DNA of 64,000 bases, from NCBI GenBank assembly GCA_964384025.1, contig CAYLJJ010000019.1, positions 1 to 64,000 of the forward strand, written 5' to 3'. Source of the DNA: CAYLJJ01 sp964384025. Lineage in GTDB: Bacteria; Myxococcota_A; Bradymonadia; UBA7976; UBA1532. Of this stretch, positions 34,068 to 44,300 are shown in pieces (position 1 is the stretch's first letter; every line of letters starts with the position of its first letter). The notes beneath the pieces were generated by a model. That model was not told where the DNA came from and did not search any database. It saw only the letters and a list, made by a program, of their open reading frames with translations. A program made the position numbers and the translations under genes.

Positions 34068-34580
34068 ATGGCCACCAACGTATTCATAACCACTAAGGCT
34101 CCCGATATTGTAGGAGGCTCATCTGCTAAGGGTCATGAGGGCTGGATCGAGGTCCTCTCCTGGAATCATGGCTGGAATCAGCCCACGACTCCGACTCGTG
34201 GCCACGGTGGAGGTGGAACCCTTGAGAAGGTGAATCATCAAAACTTCGTCTTCACAAAGATCTTGGACTCCGCAACAGACGATCTCCTCAAGATGATCTG
34301 GACCGGTAAGCATATCGATAATCTGACCATGGTTTGCTATCGATCTGCAGGTGATGTTGGCACCGCTCAGATGGGTGTTCCCTATCTCAAAGTCGAGTTG
34401 GAATCTGTCATTGTCACCGACTACCAAATCAGCGGCAGCATCGGTGATATGCCTATGGAAAGCGTCGCCGTCAACTATTCCAAAGTGACCTATACCTATA
34501 ATGGCCAGGATAAGCTGAAAGGCACCGCTGGTGCTGATCAGCCAGTTTCTCACTGCTTGGCAAGCAACGTCGTCGCCTAA
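34068..34580 (+). CDS. hcp: Type VI secretion tube protein Hcp (TssD)
   Basis: 170 residues of the Hcp1 family. Visible are GWIEVLSWNHGWNQP near the N terminus, the Gly-rich loop RGHGGGG, FVFTKILDSATDDLLKMIWTG, LKVELESVIVTDYQISGSIGD, MESVAVNYSKVTYTY. It forms the hexameric inner tube propelled by TssB/TssC contraction. The start is ATG 34068 behind AAGGAG. It is slightly longer than minimal Hcp because of a short C-terminal tail. No effector domain is fused. Confidence 0.95.
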   Translation: MATNVFITTKAPDIVGGSSAKGHEGWIEVLSWNHGWNQPTTPTRGHGGGGTLEKVNHQNFVFTKILDSATDDLLKMIWTGKHIDNLTMVCYRSAGDVGTAQMGVPYLKVELESVIVTDYQISGSIGDMPMESVAVNYSKVTYTYNGQDKLKGTAGADQPVSHCLASNVVA

Positions 34581-34587
34581 GAGATAG

Positions 34588-35067
34588 ATGCCATCTGAGG
34601 AGAGACCCCGCCGAGTAAGGGCCTCACTTCTGGATCGTCTTATTGATGAGGATCCAGAGGGCCCTCCCGAGCGTCCCCCCCGCCGAACCCATACTCAAGG
34701 ACAGTACACCCGCAGCATTGTGCGCGACCTTCAGTGGCTGCTCAACACTCGCTGCTCCATGCGCTACGACTCTAAAGAAAGGGTTGGTCGTCGCAGCGTT
34801 CTGGACTTTGGCCTGGATGATTTCACTCACCTTGTCCCTCTCTTTGAAGATGATCGTCTCAAGCTCTCCAAATATATCCAGGAAGCGATCAAGGCCTTTG
34901 AGCCCAGACTTCAGATCAGAAATGTGCAGATTCGAGAACTAAAAGGAAATCCCCGTGTTCTTGAGGTCCATTTTGAGGCATACCTGATCATCAATGATGT
35001 TCGAGAGCCCGTCTCATTTCGGGCGATCATAGACAAGAAGCGGGGAGTTAAAGTCCTTGGCCGTTGA
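34588..35067 (+). CDS. tssE: Type VI secretion baseplate protein TssE
   Basis: 159 residues of the gp25-like family. The N terminus is basic (RRVRASLLDRLIDEDPEG), followed by SIVRDLQWLLNTRCSM, which is the TssE motif, SVLDFGLDDFTHL, IQEAIKAFEPRLQIRNVQI and the final strand PVSFRAIIDKKRGVKVL. It is a baseplate component. It begins 7 bp after hcp and overlaps tssF by 11 bp. Confidence 0.95.
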   Translation: MPSEERPRRVRASLLDRLIDEDPEGPPERPPRRTHTQGQYTRSIVRDLQWLLNTRCSMRYDSKERVGRRSVLDFGLDDFTHLVPLFEDDRLKLSKYIQEAIKAFEPRLQIRNVQIRELKGNPRVLEVHFEAYLIINDVREPVSFRAIIDKKRGVKVLGR

Positions 35068-36865
35068 TCTTGAAGAGGAACAGCTTCGACAGTATCGAGA
35101 TGAGTTAACCTTTCTGCGGCGTATGGGGGCCCGCTTCGCCAAGAAACACCCCCGCATCGCGAGGAGACTTGAGCTGGGGGATGGGATCTGTCCAGATCCC
35201 CACGTGGAGCGACTCTTGGAGGGGGTTGCCCTCCTCACTTCGCGGATTCAGTTTGTTTTGGAGGCAGAGCAACCTCATATTACCCAGGGGCTCTTGGGTT
35301 ACCTCTACCCTCATTTCACTCAACCCGTCCCTCCTATGGCCATCGCTCATCTTCAACCTGATGAAGGCGGAGCTGGGCTCAGCTCTGGGATCCAGATCCC
35401 CAAACATACCAGCCTCTTTAGAGAAACTCGTTTCCAGAAGCGAACCTGTCGCTTTCGAACCTGTTATCCTGTCTCTCTCTGGCCCTTGGAGGTGAGCGAG
35501 GCGCGCTTTGAAAATCCCAGCGCCTACCCCTTTCTGAGATATCCCCCCTTCCACCAAGTTCAATCTGTATTGCGTGTTCGCCTAGCCGCGACCGCTGCAG
35601 CTTTACATGAGGTGGATGAGATCAAAAATCTGCGCTTTTTCCTTGACGGGGAGCCAGAGGTCGCTGGGGCCTTATACGAACTGCTGATGAGCGAGTTGCT
35701 CTTTGCAATCTCTATCCCTGAAGGGCAGCTCCCAAGCCCTAGAGAAAAGCAGCAACTCTGCCAAGTAAAGCCGGTGGGTTTTTTGGAGGGTGAAGAGGTT
35801 CTCCCTTCAGCACCTCATGCGTTGCGAAGTTATGCTCTGCTCCAAGAGTATTTTAGTTTTCCTCAAAAATTTCTCTTTTTCGACGTAGAAGGTCTGAGCT
35901 CGCGTGGTTCTTCCAAGCATTTTGATCTTTATTTTCTCTTCAAACGCGCTCCACGTCGTCTGGCGGTAGGTCCCGAGAATCTGCTCCTAGGCTGTACCCC
36001 CGTTATCAATCTCTTTCCAAAAGTTTCCGAGCCTATCCATATCGATGGGAAGTCCCAGGAATATCTGTTGAGGCCAGACGCTCGCTGGGAAAGCACCACC
36101 GAGATCCACAGCATCCAATCTCTAAGTGAAAGCCTGACCGATGGAGAAGCGGGGCGGATCGAACCCCTCTATGGGCTCCTCCATTCTGCGCATAACACAC
36201 TCTACTGGTATGCAGAGCGACGAAGCAGTCGCCTATTGGAGATGTCAGGTACAGACCTCTGGCTCTCCTTTGTTGACGCCCGCCTGCAACCCAAGCTCCC
36301 CCATGCTCGAAGTCTAAGGGCCCACACTCTCTGCACCAATCGAGATCTGGCGACACATCTGGACAGAGGAGATCGACTCTTCATTGAGGAGGGACCTCAC
36401 GCTCTGGTGCATCTGAAGACACGCCCCAGCGAGTCTCTAATCCCCCCTCTCCTTGGAGAGGCTGCTTGGCGCCTGATCTCCCACCTCTCTCTAAGTCATA
36501 CGGGGTTACCGGAGGGAGAGAGAGCTGTTGAGGCTCTGCGTGAACAGCTCCGAGTTTATGCTTTCAGCAGCAGCGAGTCTTTAGAGCCTCAACTTCAGGC
36601 TATCGAGGAGCTGAGGCGAGAGACCGTAGCTCTGAGAGCGGATGATCGACAGTGGCGAGGATTTTGTCGGGTCCAGCGTTTCAACATCAAGATCGATGAA
36701 AGCCGCTTTTCGGGTTGGACACCGATCCTCTTAGGCCAAGTCCTTCATGCCTACTTTGGAAGCTATGCTTCTGTAAACGTCTTCACCCAACTGGCCATGG
36801 AGTCTCGCCAGAGAGAAGGAGTTTGGAAACTATGGCCTCCAGTCATTCCTCCCATGAAGATCTAA
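35057..36865 (+). CDS. tssF: Type VI secretion baseplate protein TssF
   Basis: 602 residues. The N terminus YRDELTFLRRMGARFAKKHP and the downstream VERLLEGVALLTSRIQ and LYPHFTQPVPPMAIAHL are diagnostic of TssF (VasA/ImpG). The C-terminal end FSGWTPILLGQVLHAYFGSYASVNVFTQL is equally typical. It forms baseplate wedges with TssG and TssK. The start is TTG 35057 inside the tssE end; no ATG exists earlier in the frame at a suitable place. It overlaps tssG. Confidence 0.96.
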   Translation: MAVDLEEEQLRQYRDELTFLRRMGARFAKKHPRIARRLELGDGICPDPHVERLLEGVALLTSRIQFVLEAEQPHITQGLLGYLYPHFTQPVPPMAIAHLQPDEGGAGLSSGIQIPKHTSLFRETRFQKRTCRFRTCYPVSLWPLEVSEARFENPSAYPFLRYPPFHQVQSVLRVRLAATAAALHEVDEIKNLRFFLDGEPEVAGALYELLMSELLFAISIPEGQLPSPREKQQLCQVKPVGFLEGEEVLPSAPHALRSYALLQEYFSFPQKFLFFDVEGLSSRGSSKHFDLYFLFKRAPRRLAVGPENLLLGCTPVINLFPKVSEPIHIDGKSQEYLLRPDARWESTTEIHSIQSLSESLTDGEAGRIEPLYGLLHSAHNTLYWYAERRSSRLLEMSGTDLWLSFVDARLQPKLPHARSLRAHTLCTNRDLATHLDRGDRLFIEEGPHALVHLKTRPSESLIPPLLGEAAWRLISHLSLSHTGLPEGERAVEALREQLRVYAFSSSESLEPQLQAIEELRRETVALRADDRQWRGFCRVQRFNIKIDESRFSGWTPILLGQVLHAYFGSYASVNVFTQLAMESRQREGVWKLWPPVIPPMKI

Positions 36866-37983
36866 ACGCCTACTTCGAAGAGGCCTTTCGCTTCGACTTC
36901 TACGAAGCGGTTAAGACCTTGGAGGCGGTTGTTCGGAGAGAGAGGAGCCTAAGGGGAGCGCGCAGCGTGGAGCTTCTGGGGGAGGCACAGCGTCCTGATG
37001 ATGAGCCTGTCCGCTTCAGCTCAACGGTCTCTCTGGGTTTTTCTCCCAGCGATATCCGCAGCATCACTCCCCATCCCAAAGATGGAGGCGCCCCCGTTAT
37101 CAATGTGGATTTCTTAGGCCTCACGGGTGCTCGTGGACCTCTCCCTGATTTCTATGCGGAGATCATCAGAGCCCGAGGTCGTTTAGGGGATACCGGACTT
37201 CGAGACTTCCTGGATCTTTTTAACCATCGCCTTCTTTCTTTGGTCTATCGTGCTCGACAACACAACCGTCCTACTCTAAATACAGACTTACCAGAAAAAC
37301 ATCCTTTTGCTCGATATCTGCTCTCCCTCTCTGGTTTGGGCTCACCAGAGACCAGCTGGGCTTTTGACCAGCCAGAGGAGCCTACAGCAGAGAGCGTCTG
37401 GGGAGAGCCTCAGGCACAGGAATTTGAAGCAGAGGAGAGGGCGCAGGATGACTCAGATATTTATGAGGCGGGGCTTAAAGCTCGTGATCTTCTCCTCTAT
37501 TCGGGGCTCTTCTGGAATCGGGAACGTTCCATGGCGGGCCTGCTGAGGATCCTCAAGCACTTCTTTGGTCTTGAGATCAGAGGTGAAGAGATGATCGGAC
37601 GTTGGTTCTATCTTAAAACTGAAGAGCGCAGCGCTCTGAGCTGCACGGAGTCCAACAACCGCCTGGGGCAAACCTGTATGGCGGGACGTAGAGTTTGGGA
37701 TCCCCAGGCTGGCTTTGAGTTAAGTATCGGTCCTCTGGGCTGGTCAACATTTTTGGATTTCCTTCCTTCGGGTAGACGTTTTCCTATCCTGGTCAAACTG
37801 ACTCGTTTTTACACTCGTTCAGCTTTTGATTTTCAACTCAGGCTGGGGCTCCTCAGCGATGAGCTGATGCATCATCGACCACGACTCTCCTCTCAGGGGG
37901 GATATCGCCTGGGTTGGAACAGCTGGTTGATGACTCGCAAACCTTCGCTCCCCACGGTGGAGATCAAAGTGCGCTGCCAGTAG
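36832..37983 (+). CDS. tssG: Type VI secretion baseplate protein TssG
   Basis: 383 residues. It starts at ATG 36832 with AAGGAG at 36816-36821, overlapping tssF by 34 bp; a longer in-frame start at 36715 lies wholly in tssF coding sequence. TssG (VasB/ImpH) features are FRFDFYEAVKTLE, RFSSTVSLGFSPSDI, NVDFLGLTGARGPLPDFY, FLDLFNHRLLSLVYRA, LGWSTFLDFLPSGRRF and the end RLGWNSWLMTRK. It is the last T6SS gene in the cluster. The gap to the next gene is 52 bp. Confidence 0.95.
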   Translation: MASSHSSHEDLNAYFEEAFRFDFYEAVKTLEAVVRRERSLRGARSVELLGEAQRPDDEPVRFSSTVSLGFSPSDIRSITPHPKDGGAPVINVDFLGLTGARGPLPDFYAEIIRARGRLGDTGLRDFLDLFNHRLLSLVYRARQHNRPTLNTDLPEKHPFARYLLSLSGLGSPETSWAFDQPEEPTAESVWGEPQAQEFEAEERAQDDSDIYEAGLKARDLLLYSGLFWNRERSMAGLLRILKHFFGLEIRGEEMIGRWFYLKTEERSALSCTESNNRLGQTCMAGRRVWDPQAGFELSIGPLGWSTFLDFLPSGRRFPILVKLTRFYTRSAFDFQLRLGLLSDELMHHRPRLSSQGGYRLGWNSWLMTRKPSLPTVEIKVRCQ

Positions 37984-38035
37984 GGTCCCTGAGCGTGTAG
38001 GATATCGATCTATCGTTGCCCCTGGGAGGAAGGAG

Positions 38036-40540
38036 ATGGAGTATTACTGTCCGCGCTGTGGCTCTCATAACTCCCGAGGACCTGACGTCCAGAACAGATT
38101 AAAATGTCCTGTGTGCGGATTAGAGACTCGCCCTCGCCAGCGCCGCCGGCCACGCCCCAACACCTCACTCCCTAGAGCGATTCGAGCCAGCCGCCGCCCT
38201 TTGGAGATCCCTCCCGTAGATTTTGAGAGTCCTAAGCCTCCCTCAGGGAGCAGCATCAATCGCCATCCTTTGGAGAACTCTCAGAGCCCAGAGCCCCCCT
38301 CAAGGAGCAACACAGCTGCTCCTCCCCTTAAGGAGCCCTCCTCTCCCAAAGAAATTCCTATCACCTTTAAAGACTCAAGCCCCGGCGCTGAGCTGCGAGA
38401 TAGAGAACAGGAAGTAGATGAACCCCGGGAGGTTCCCGTTGAGCTGGGAAGCGAAGCCTCCCTAAATTTGGAGTTCTCAATCGAAGTTGAGACTGAGGAG
38501 CTTAAGCCAGAACATCCAGATTTTGAGATCGAAGCAGGAGAACTCTCTTGGAGTCCTGAATCTGCAGCTCAGGCTTCTCAGGAAGTGCTGGAAGCTGAGG
38601 AGTTCTTAGAGCGACAAGACCCTCCCATAGAGCCTGTCAAACAAGAGCCTGTTGAGCTGGAGGATCTTCAGGCAACTGAGATATCCAAAGGAGAGAGAGC
38701 CCGGCTTTTGAGCACCTGGGGAGTACGCGGGGATGGGAGCCGTCTGAATAAGCCCAGAGACTTCTGGTGCCGTGTGGGTGGGAATATTCCACATGCAGCA
38801 CCCTTGGCCTTGAACAAGCCAGGTCCCAAGATATTTTCGACCATTAGGCAAGCTCCCACCGCCCTGAGAGAGCCCTTTCTGGGAAAGCCTGGTCTTCTCC
38901 CCCCCGATTCAGTTCTGCTCTCCCCTCTCCCGAACACCAGGCCTCCTCCAAAACCAAACCCCAAGGAGGAAGCTGCTGCTTCTCTCTATTCCTCTCCTGA
39001 ACCGCCCTCCCTGAGCCGAGCTACGCTGGAGCCCCTCTCTCCACGCCCTAAGCGGCTCTGGCATCTTTTAGGAGGGTTGGCTCTGCTTATGGGCGTGTTT
39101 CTCCTTGGGAGAAACAGAGTTCCTGATCTCATCCAGAGTCTGATGGTGAATCCTCAGTCCAGCGTTCAACCCCCAAACCTCGCTCAACAGAGCGCCCAGC
39201 AGCTCGACCGTGAGGAGCTCTTCTCTCTCAGGGAGGCGCTCAGAGCAGCTCTATTGGAGAGAGAGCAGGAGCAAGAGGAGAAGGTTAACCTGGCAAAAGA
39301 GTTGGAGAGTTTAGAGGAGCGATTAAAGAACTTAGATCGTGATCAGCACCAGCTCCACTCAAAAATCTCTCAACGCTTAAAGCGCAAAATCAGAGAGCTA
39401 GAAGAGGCGCTGTTTCAGACTGGTTTCTCTGTTGACGCACTCCTCAACCCCAAACTGAGGAAGCTTTCCAAGCCCAAGAAGAGCCTTCCCAGTCGAGGAT
39501 CTGCTTATGTAGCCTCAGATTTTGGCTATGTAAATCCCATCGCGGGTGAGCTGCGCATCAGCAGCTCTTTTGGAGATCGAGGTGAAGGCTTCCATTATGG
39601 AGTGGATATCGCCGCTGAGATTGGCACTGCGGTTCGCACTGTAGGGCCTGGGCGAGTACTCCATCTACAGGATCGCAAAGCTTGGACAGCACGAGATAAA
39701 TGGATTGAGAGAGGGGGTGAACGCATCAAGAGTCCAGGTTGGCGCGCAGGGATCTATCTCGACATCAAGCATCCAGACAATAAAGTCAGCCGCTATCTCC
39801 ACCTTGACTCTATCGCGCCGGGGATTGAAGTGGGTATGGAGGTGGTCTCTGGACAGATCATCGGAACGGTGGGGCGTACAGCGGTAGAGTTCAGCCCCAC
39901 ACACCTACACTTTGAGATGAGGGATCCTCCCGACGACATGGGACGCTATGGCGTCGCCTATGACCCCTCAGAGATCAACAATCGAGGTGCCCCACCCATT
40001 TGGGACCAGGCTCAAGCCCTCGCTGAGAGTAAAGCTGAACAGGAGAAAAGCAAGAGAGAACGAGGCTCCAGCTCAGCCCTTGAAGAACAGATGCTTCGCT
40101 TAGAGAGCTTGGAAAGCTTGAGTCAGAGCCTACCTCTATTGCGTCCCGTAGAGCGCTTTCGTGTCTCCAGCCGCTTTGGGCAACGCAAAGATCCGGTAAG
40201 CAAAAAGAGGAGCCTACATCCAGGCTTAGATATTCCCGGCCCAGAGGGCAGCTCTATCTACGCTTCAGGACCAGGGAAAGTGATCTTTAAAGGCAGACGC
40301 AAGCGCTATGGTTTGGTGATCGAGATCGACCATGGTCGCGGCATTCATACTCTCTATGGGCACCTCTATCGAAGCAGACTGAAGAAGGGCAAGCAGGTCA
40401 GTGGTGGAGAGAAGATCGGTTTGATGGGCAGCTCGGGCCGCAGCGCGGGCAGCCATCTACATTATGAGCTGCGTTTGGATGGTGTACCTCAAGATCCCAT
40501 GAAGTTTATCGAAGCAGGTGAGCGCCTACAGAAGCTCTGA
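38036..40540 (+). CDS. Zinc-ribbon, transmembrane, double LytM (M23) endopeptidase
   Basis: 834 residues. An N-terminal zinc ribbon (C5/C8 and C24/C27) is followed by a 300-residue Pro/Glu-rich linker, one membrane helix (about 340-359), a coiled coil (about 390-460) and two M23 domains. The first has HYGVD near 519 and HLH near 622; the second has HPGLD near 727 and HLH near 806. Both therefore keep the zinc ligands (HxxxD and HxH). Topology puts the ribbon in the cytoplasm and the peptidases in the periplasm. It directly follows the T6SS cluster, so it may open peptidoglycan for T6SS assembly, though it could also be a division or general envelope factor. Two intact M23 domains in one chain are unusual. 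The start is ATG 38036 behind GGAAGGAG. Confidence 0.88.
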   Translation: MEYYCPRCGSHNSRGPDVQNRLKCPVCGLETRPRQRRRPRPNTSLPRAIRASRRPLEIPPVDFESPKPPSGSSINRHPLENSQSPEPPSRSNTAAPPLKEPSSPKEIPITFKDSSPGAELRDREQEVDEPREVPVELGSEASLNLEFSIEVETEELKPEHPDFEIEAGELSWSPESAAQASQEVLEAEEFLERQDPPIEPVKQEPVELEDLQATEISKGERARLLSTWGVRGDGSRLNKPRDFWCRVGGNIPHAAPLALNKPGPKIFSTIRQAPTALREPFLGKPGLLPPDSVLLSPLPNTRPPPKPNPKEEAAASLYSSPEPPSLSRATLEPLSPRPKRLWHLLGGLALLMGVFLLGRNRVPDLIQSLMVNPQSSVQPPNLAQQSAQQLDREELFSLREALRAALLEREQEQEEKVNLAKELESLEERLKNLDRDQHQLHSKISQRLKRKIRELEEALFQTGFSVDALLNPKLRKLSKPKKSLPSRGSAYVASDFGYVNPIAGELRISSSFGDRGEGFHYGVDIAAEIGTAVRTVGPGRVLHLQDRKAWTARDKWIERGGERIKSPGWRAGIYLDIKHPDNKVSRYLHLDSIAPGIEVGMEVVSGQIIGTVGRTAVEFSPTHLHFEMRDPPDDMGRYGVAYDPSEINNRGAPPIWDQAQALAESKAEQEKSKRERGSSSALEEQMLRLESLESLSQSLPLLRPVERFRVSSRFGQRKDPVSKKRSLHPGLDIPGPEGSSIYASGPGKVIFKGRRKRYGLVIEIDHGRGIHTLYGHLYRSRLKKGKQVSGGEKIGLMGSSGRSAGSHLHYELRLDGVPQDPMKFIEAGERLQKL

Positions 40541-41264
40541 GGTTAAGGATTGGGCTCTCGGGAGAGTGTCGTTCTACTACCCAAGAAGCTAGATTAAACC
40601 AAGCGTCCACCTCATCCAAGATCCCAGAATCTGCAGTCGCCACCGGCTCGCTGAGTTCTTTTAAGATGGGATCTGGATCAAAGACCAACTCAACCTGCCA
40701 AGAAAGATTTTGGGCTTCAGCCAACTTCAACAGTCGAGTTTTAAGGCGTCCGCTGTTAGAGACGGGGCGATCCAACCACCAGTGAACCTCTAGAATCCCC
40801 AAGGAATCGAGGGTTTCAGCGATAAGAAGCAGCGCCTTCTGGGTCTCTTGAACTGAGCGCCAACTCCCGTGGATGCTGGCCATATCCCGTAAACAACCAT
40901 CGCGACATCTCAGGAGGACTCCTGAAGAGAGAGCAGCTTCTACCGTGATCAGGAGGTTAAAACCATCCAAAGAGACCTTTGCTCCTTTGAGCTGCTCTCT
41001 GGAACATCGATGTTGTGTTCTCCTCTGGAGGGCTGCATCAGAGCAGGCGGCTCTTCGAACCGCCCTGCGTTGTCGCTCTCTGAGACTATAGCGATCCCCG
41101 ACAACTTGAAGCGCCGATTTTGGGGGGTAGTGTCGCTCCAGGAGCCAGGAGAGATCAGAGACAGCAGCCTGGAGAATAGGCTGCTGCTCAGGGGCGAAAA
41201 GCTTCTCATCTTTAGGATGAGGACCTCGGTGACGGCGTCCATCTGGCATACCCTGCTTTAACAT
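40506..41264 (-). CDS. DUF434/DUF5616 family protein
   Basis: 252 residues. Conserved elements of this family are visible in order: HRGPHPKDEKLFAPEQ, AVSDLSWLLERHYPPKSAL, VGDRYSLRERQRRAV, SLDGFNLLITVEAALS, LLRCRDGCLRDMASIHGSW, WLDRPVSNSGRLKTRLL, VELVFDPDPIL and the final VATADSGILDEVDAWFNL. The conserved Asp residues suggest a PIN-like or nuclease-type metal site, but no activity is known to me. The end overlaps the end of the LytM gene by 35 bp on the opposite strand. It is divergent from the 41349 gene. It is widespread in archaea and some bacteria. Confidence 0.88.
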   Translation of the reverse strand: MLKQGMPDGRRHRGPHPKDEKLFAPEQQPILQAAVSDLSWLLERHYPPKSALQVVGDRYSLRERQRRAVRRAACSDAALQRRTQHRCSREQLKGAKVSLDGFNLLITVEAALSSGVLLRCRDGCLRDMASIHGSWRSVQETQKALLLIAETLDSLGILEVHWWLDRPVSNSGRLKTRLLKLAEAQNLSWQVELVFDPDPILKELSEPVATADSGILDEVDAWFNLASWVVERHSPESPILNLRASVGAHLLR

Positions 41265-41348
41265 GAATGGTGCTCAATACAGGAGAAACTCTCCTCGACG
41301 AGCTTGGCTCTCTCAAGCTATCCTTGATCTTTCCTTCAGAGAGGTCTC

Positions 41349-44300
41349 ATGTTAAGGATCTTGTCCCCCTTTCTGCTTCTCTTCTTTATGGGTTTGAGTC
41401 CAGTTCACTCCCAAGTAACAAATTTTAGTCAAGATATAGCTCAAGCCATCGATGATGGCCTGGGTTGGTTGGATAGAGCAGACGCTTTTCAGAACCCCAG
41501 CCCTGCCGGAGAGGCTGCAGGTTTGGTAGCGCTCGCGCTCCTAGAGAAGCGAGAGAGCGCCGATCTCTTCGCCCGTCCCAGTGGATATGAGAATGCGCTC
41601 CCTGAAGATCAACAGCGCCTAGATCGAGTGATGGCTTTTATTATCCAACGCGCTCAGACCGCCAATCGAAGCTTTAAAGCCTATCGTGATGGTGGGGATA
41701 TGATGGCTCTCTCTCTCTATTTAAGAACGGGAGGCCCCGATCAGCCAGGCGCTGTTCGCGCGTTGAGCATGATCTTTGATCGCAGCATCAGCAGCCAAAA
41801 TCCTACAGGCTATTGGGATTATACAGGGGGAAATGTCAATGACTCTTCAACGACTCAGCTGGTTATGGCGGGTTTGGCTGCTGTGCGTGGAGTCTTAAAC
41901 GATCCCGCTTTCGCTGATGCAGAACGGATGAGACAGCTGGATTTGGCGACGAGTAATACGATGAGAGCCTATCAAACCCATATTAATGGAGATGGTGGAC
42001 ATGGCTATCATGCGGGAAATGGCAGCAGCTATCAACAAACAGCCTCTGGTCTTTGGGGTCAGATCATCGGAGGTGCTGATCTCAACGATGCCAGTGTGCA
42101 GCGATATCTGAGCTGGATTCACCAGCGCTATAACTACCAAACAATCGAAGCTGCTCGAGCCAGCTGGCGACAAGCTTATTACTACTATCTCTGGTCTTCT
42201 GCCAAAGCCTTCACGTTTATAGAAGATTCTGGGGTCGCTCCTGCGCCTGGAAACTTGGGGATCGAACAGATGGGTATGGCGGCAGCCGGTGGCCCTCGTC
42301 TCCCTCACAGAGATCCTGCCCTTGATCCTCGGGTGCCTCGCTTTGGAGCGGGGGTCGCTGGTTATTATGCAGATCCCCACGAACCAGCTCGCTGGTACTA
42401 CGACTATGCATACACTCTCCTCAGTCAACAGGAGGCTGATGGGCAGTTTAACGGGGGTGGGCATGGAGTCTGGAACCAATATTCTGGTCAGGCCTATCCT
42501 CTCTTGGTCTTGGAGCGCTCTGTAGGTGGAGGCTGTGTAGACAGCGACCAAGATGGGATCTGTGATGGAGATGACAACTGTCCAGGGGTCGCTAACCCCA
42601 ATCAAAATGACAGAGATGGAGATGGCATTGGGGATGATTGTGATCTCTGCCCTGATGTTGGACATCCTGGGGGAGGTGATCTGGATAGAGATGGTATTGG
42701 GGATGGTTGCGACAACTGCCATGATGTTCCCAATCCAGATCAAACCGATCAAGATCTAGATGGTCGAGGCGATCTCTGCGATCCCTGCCCCAATCAACAG
42801 GGAGATGAGAGCGATCAGGATGGGGACGGTATTGGAGCTGTTTGTGACAACTGTGCCAGCGTCGCCAACCCTGATCAGATTGATCGAGATGAAGATGGAC
42901 GCGGAGATGCCTGTGATCCCTGCCCTTTAGATGCAGAAGCAGACAATCGTGATCCTGATGGAGATGGTTTGGGGATCGGCTGTGACAATTGTGTTGCAGA
43001 GCCCAATCCTGGACAGGAGGATCGTGATGGAGATGGTTTTGGGGATGTTTGTGATAACTGTCTTGAGGCCCATAACCCCGAGCAGCGAGATGTTGATGGG
43101 GATGGTATTGGGGATCTCTGTGATGACTGCACCGGAGATCCGGGGCCTGAGATCTGCGATGGTTTTGACAACGACTGCAATGGGTTGATCGATGATGCCC
43201 TTTGGGAGCAGGCCTGTGATACGGGGCTTTTGGGAGTTTGCGCTCAGGGGGAGGAGCGCTGTGAGGCAGGCTTCCTAGACTGTTTGCCCAGAGCTGAACC
43301 TCAGGCTGAGGTCTGTGATGGTCTCGATAATGACTGTGATGGAGCAGTAGATGAGGAGATCGAGGGGCTCAATGAGCCCTGCGCCACTGGGCTCCCTGGG
43401 ATCTGCGCCCAAGGGATTCAGATCTGCTTTGATGGGCGGCTTGACTGTGGTGCAGGGGAGCAGGCGGTAGAGGAGCGCTGCAATGGTCTGGATGATAACT
43501 GCGATGGTCATGTCGATGAGGAGGTTCGTAACGCCTGTGGTCTCTGTGGTCCCCTTGGAGCTGACATCTGTAACGGAATCGATGATGATTGTGATGGCGA
43601 GATCGATGAAGATCCCGACTGCCCAGAGGGGCAATCCTGCCTCTTTGGTGAGTGCCATGAGCCCTGCCAGATCAATGAATGTCCAGGGGGGTTCAGCTGC
43701 GTTGAGGGACTCTGTGTTGATCCCTGCCTGATCTTGGAGTGTGAGCCAGGGGAGCGCTGTGAGGCAGGATACTGTACTGACCCCTGCGCGGAGCTGGACT
43801 GCCAAGCGGAAGAGATCTGCTTTGAGGGCCGATGTCTAGAGGAGAGCTGCCTCTTTTTGGGTTGCCCTGAGGGGCAACGCTGCTTTGAGCAAGCCTGTAT
43901 GAGTGATCCCTGCGCGGGCATCGACTGCGGGGTAGACTCCTTCTGCCGAGAGGGTCTCTGCGTGAGGAGCTGCGCCACGCTGAGCTGTCCCTTTGGGGAG
44001 ATCTGTAGTGATGGAGAGTGCCAACCTTCAGACTGCGCTCTTTTGCAATGTCCTGACGGAGAGGTCTGCCATCAGGGCGGCTGTTTTGAAGATTACTGTT
44101 TGGGAGTGGAGTGCCTTGAAGAGGGGCAGATCTGTATCGATGGTTTCTGTGAGGGAGATCCCTGTATCCATATAGATTGTCCTCCCAACGAGCGCTGCCA
44201 ACTCTCTGAAGAGGGCAGCGCTCAGTGTGTTATGGATTGGGTGGAGCCCGGAGAGGAATCCATTGAAGAGACAGATGGAGGCTCCTCTGAGGGGCAAGAT

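Noticed and set aside
41895..42752. 285-codon minus-strand frame opposite the thrombospondin-3 repeats
   Set aside because: It arises from the repetitive Asp/Gly codons of the sense gene; its Ile/Thr-rich product has no signal or domain.
42530..43620. CRISPR-like repeat array in the periodic DNA of the TSP3/MopE region
   Set aside because: The periodicity is codon-based, units differ, there are no spacers, and the frame is open throughout.
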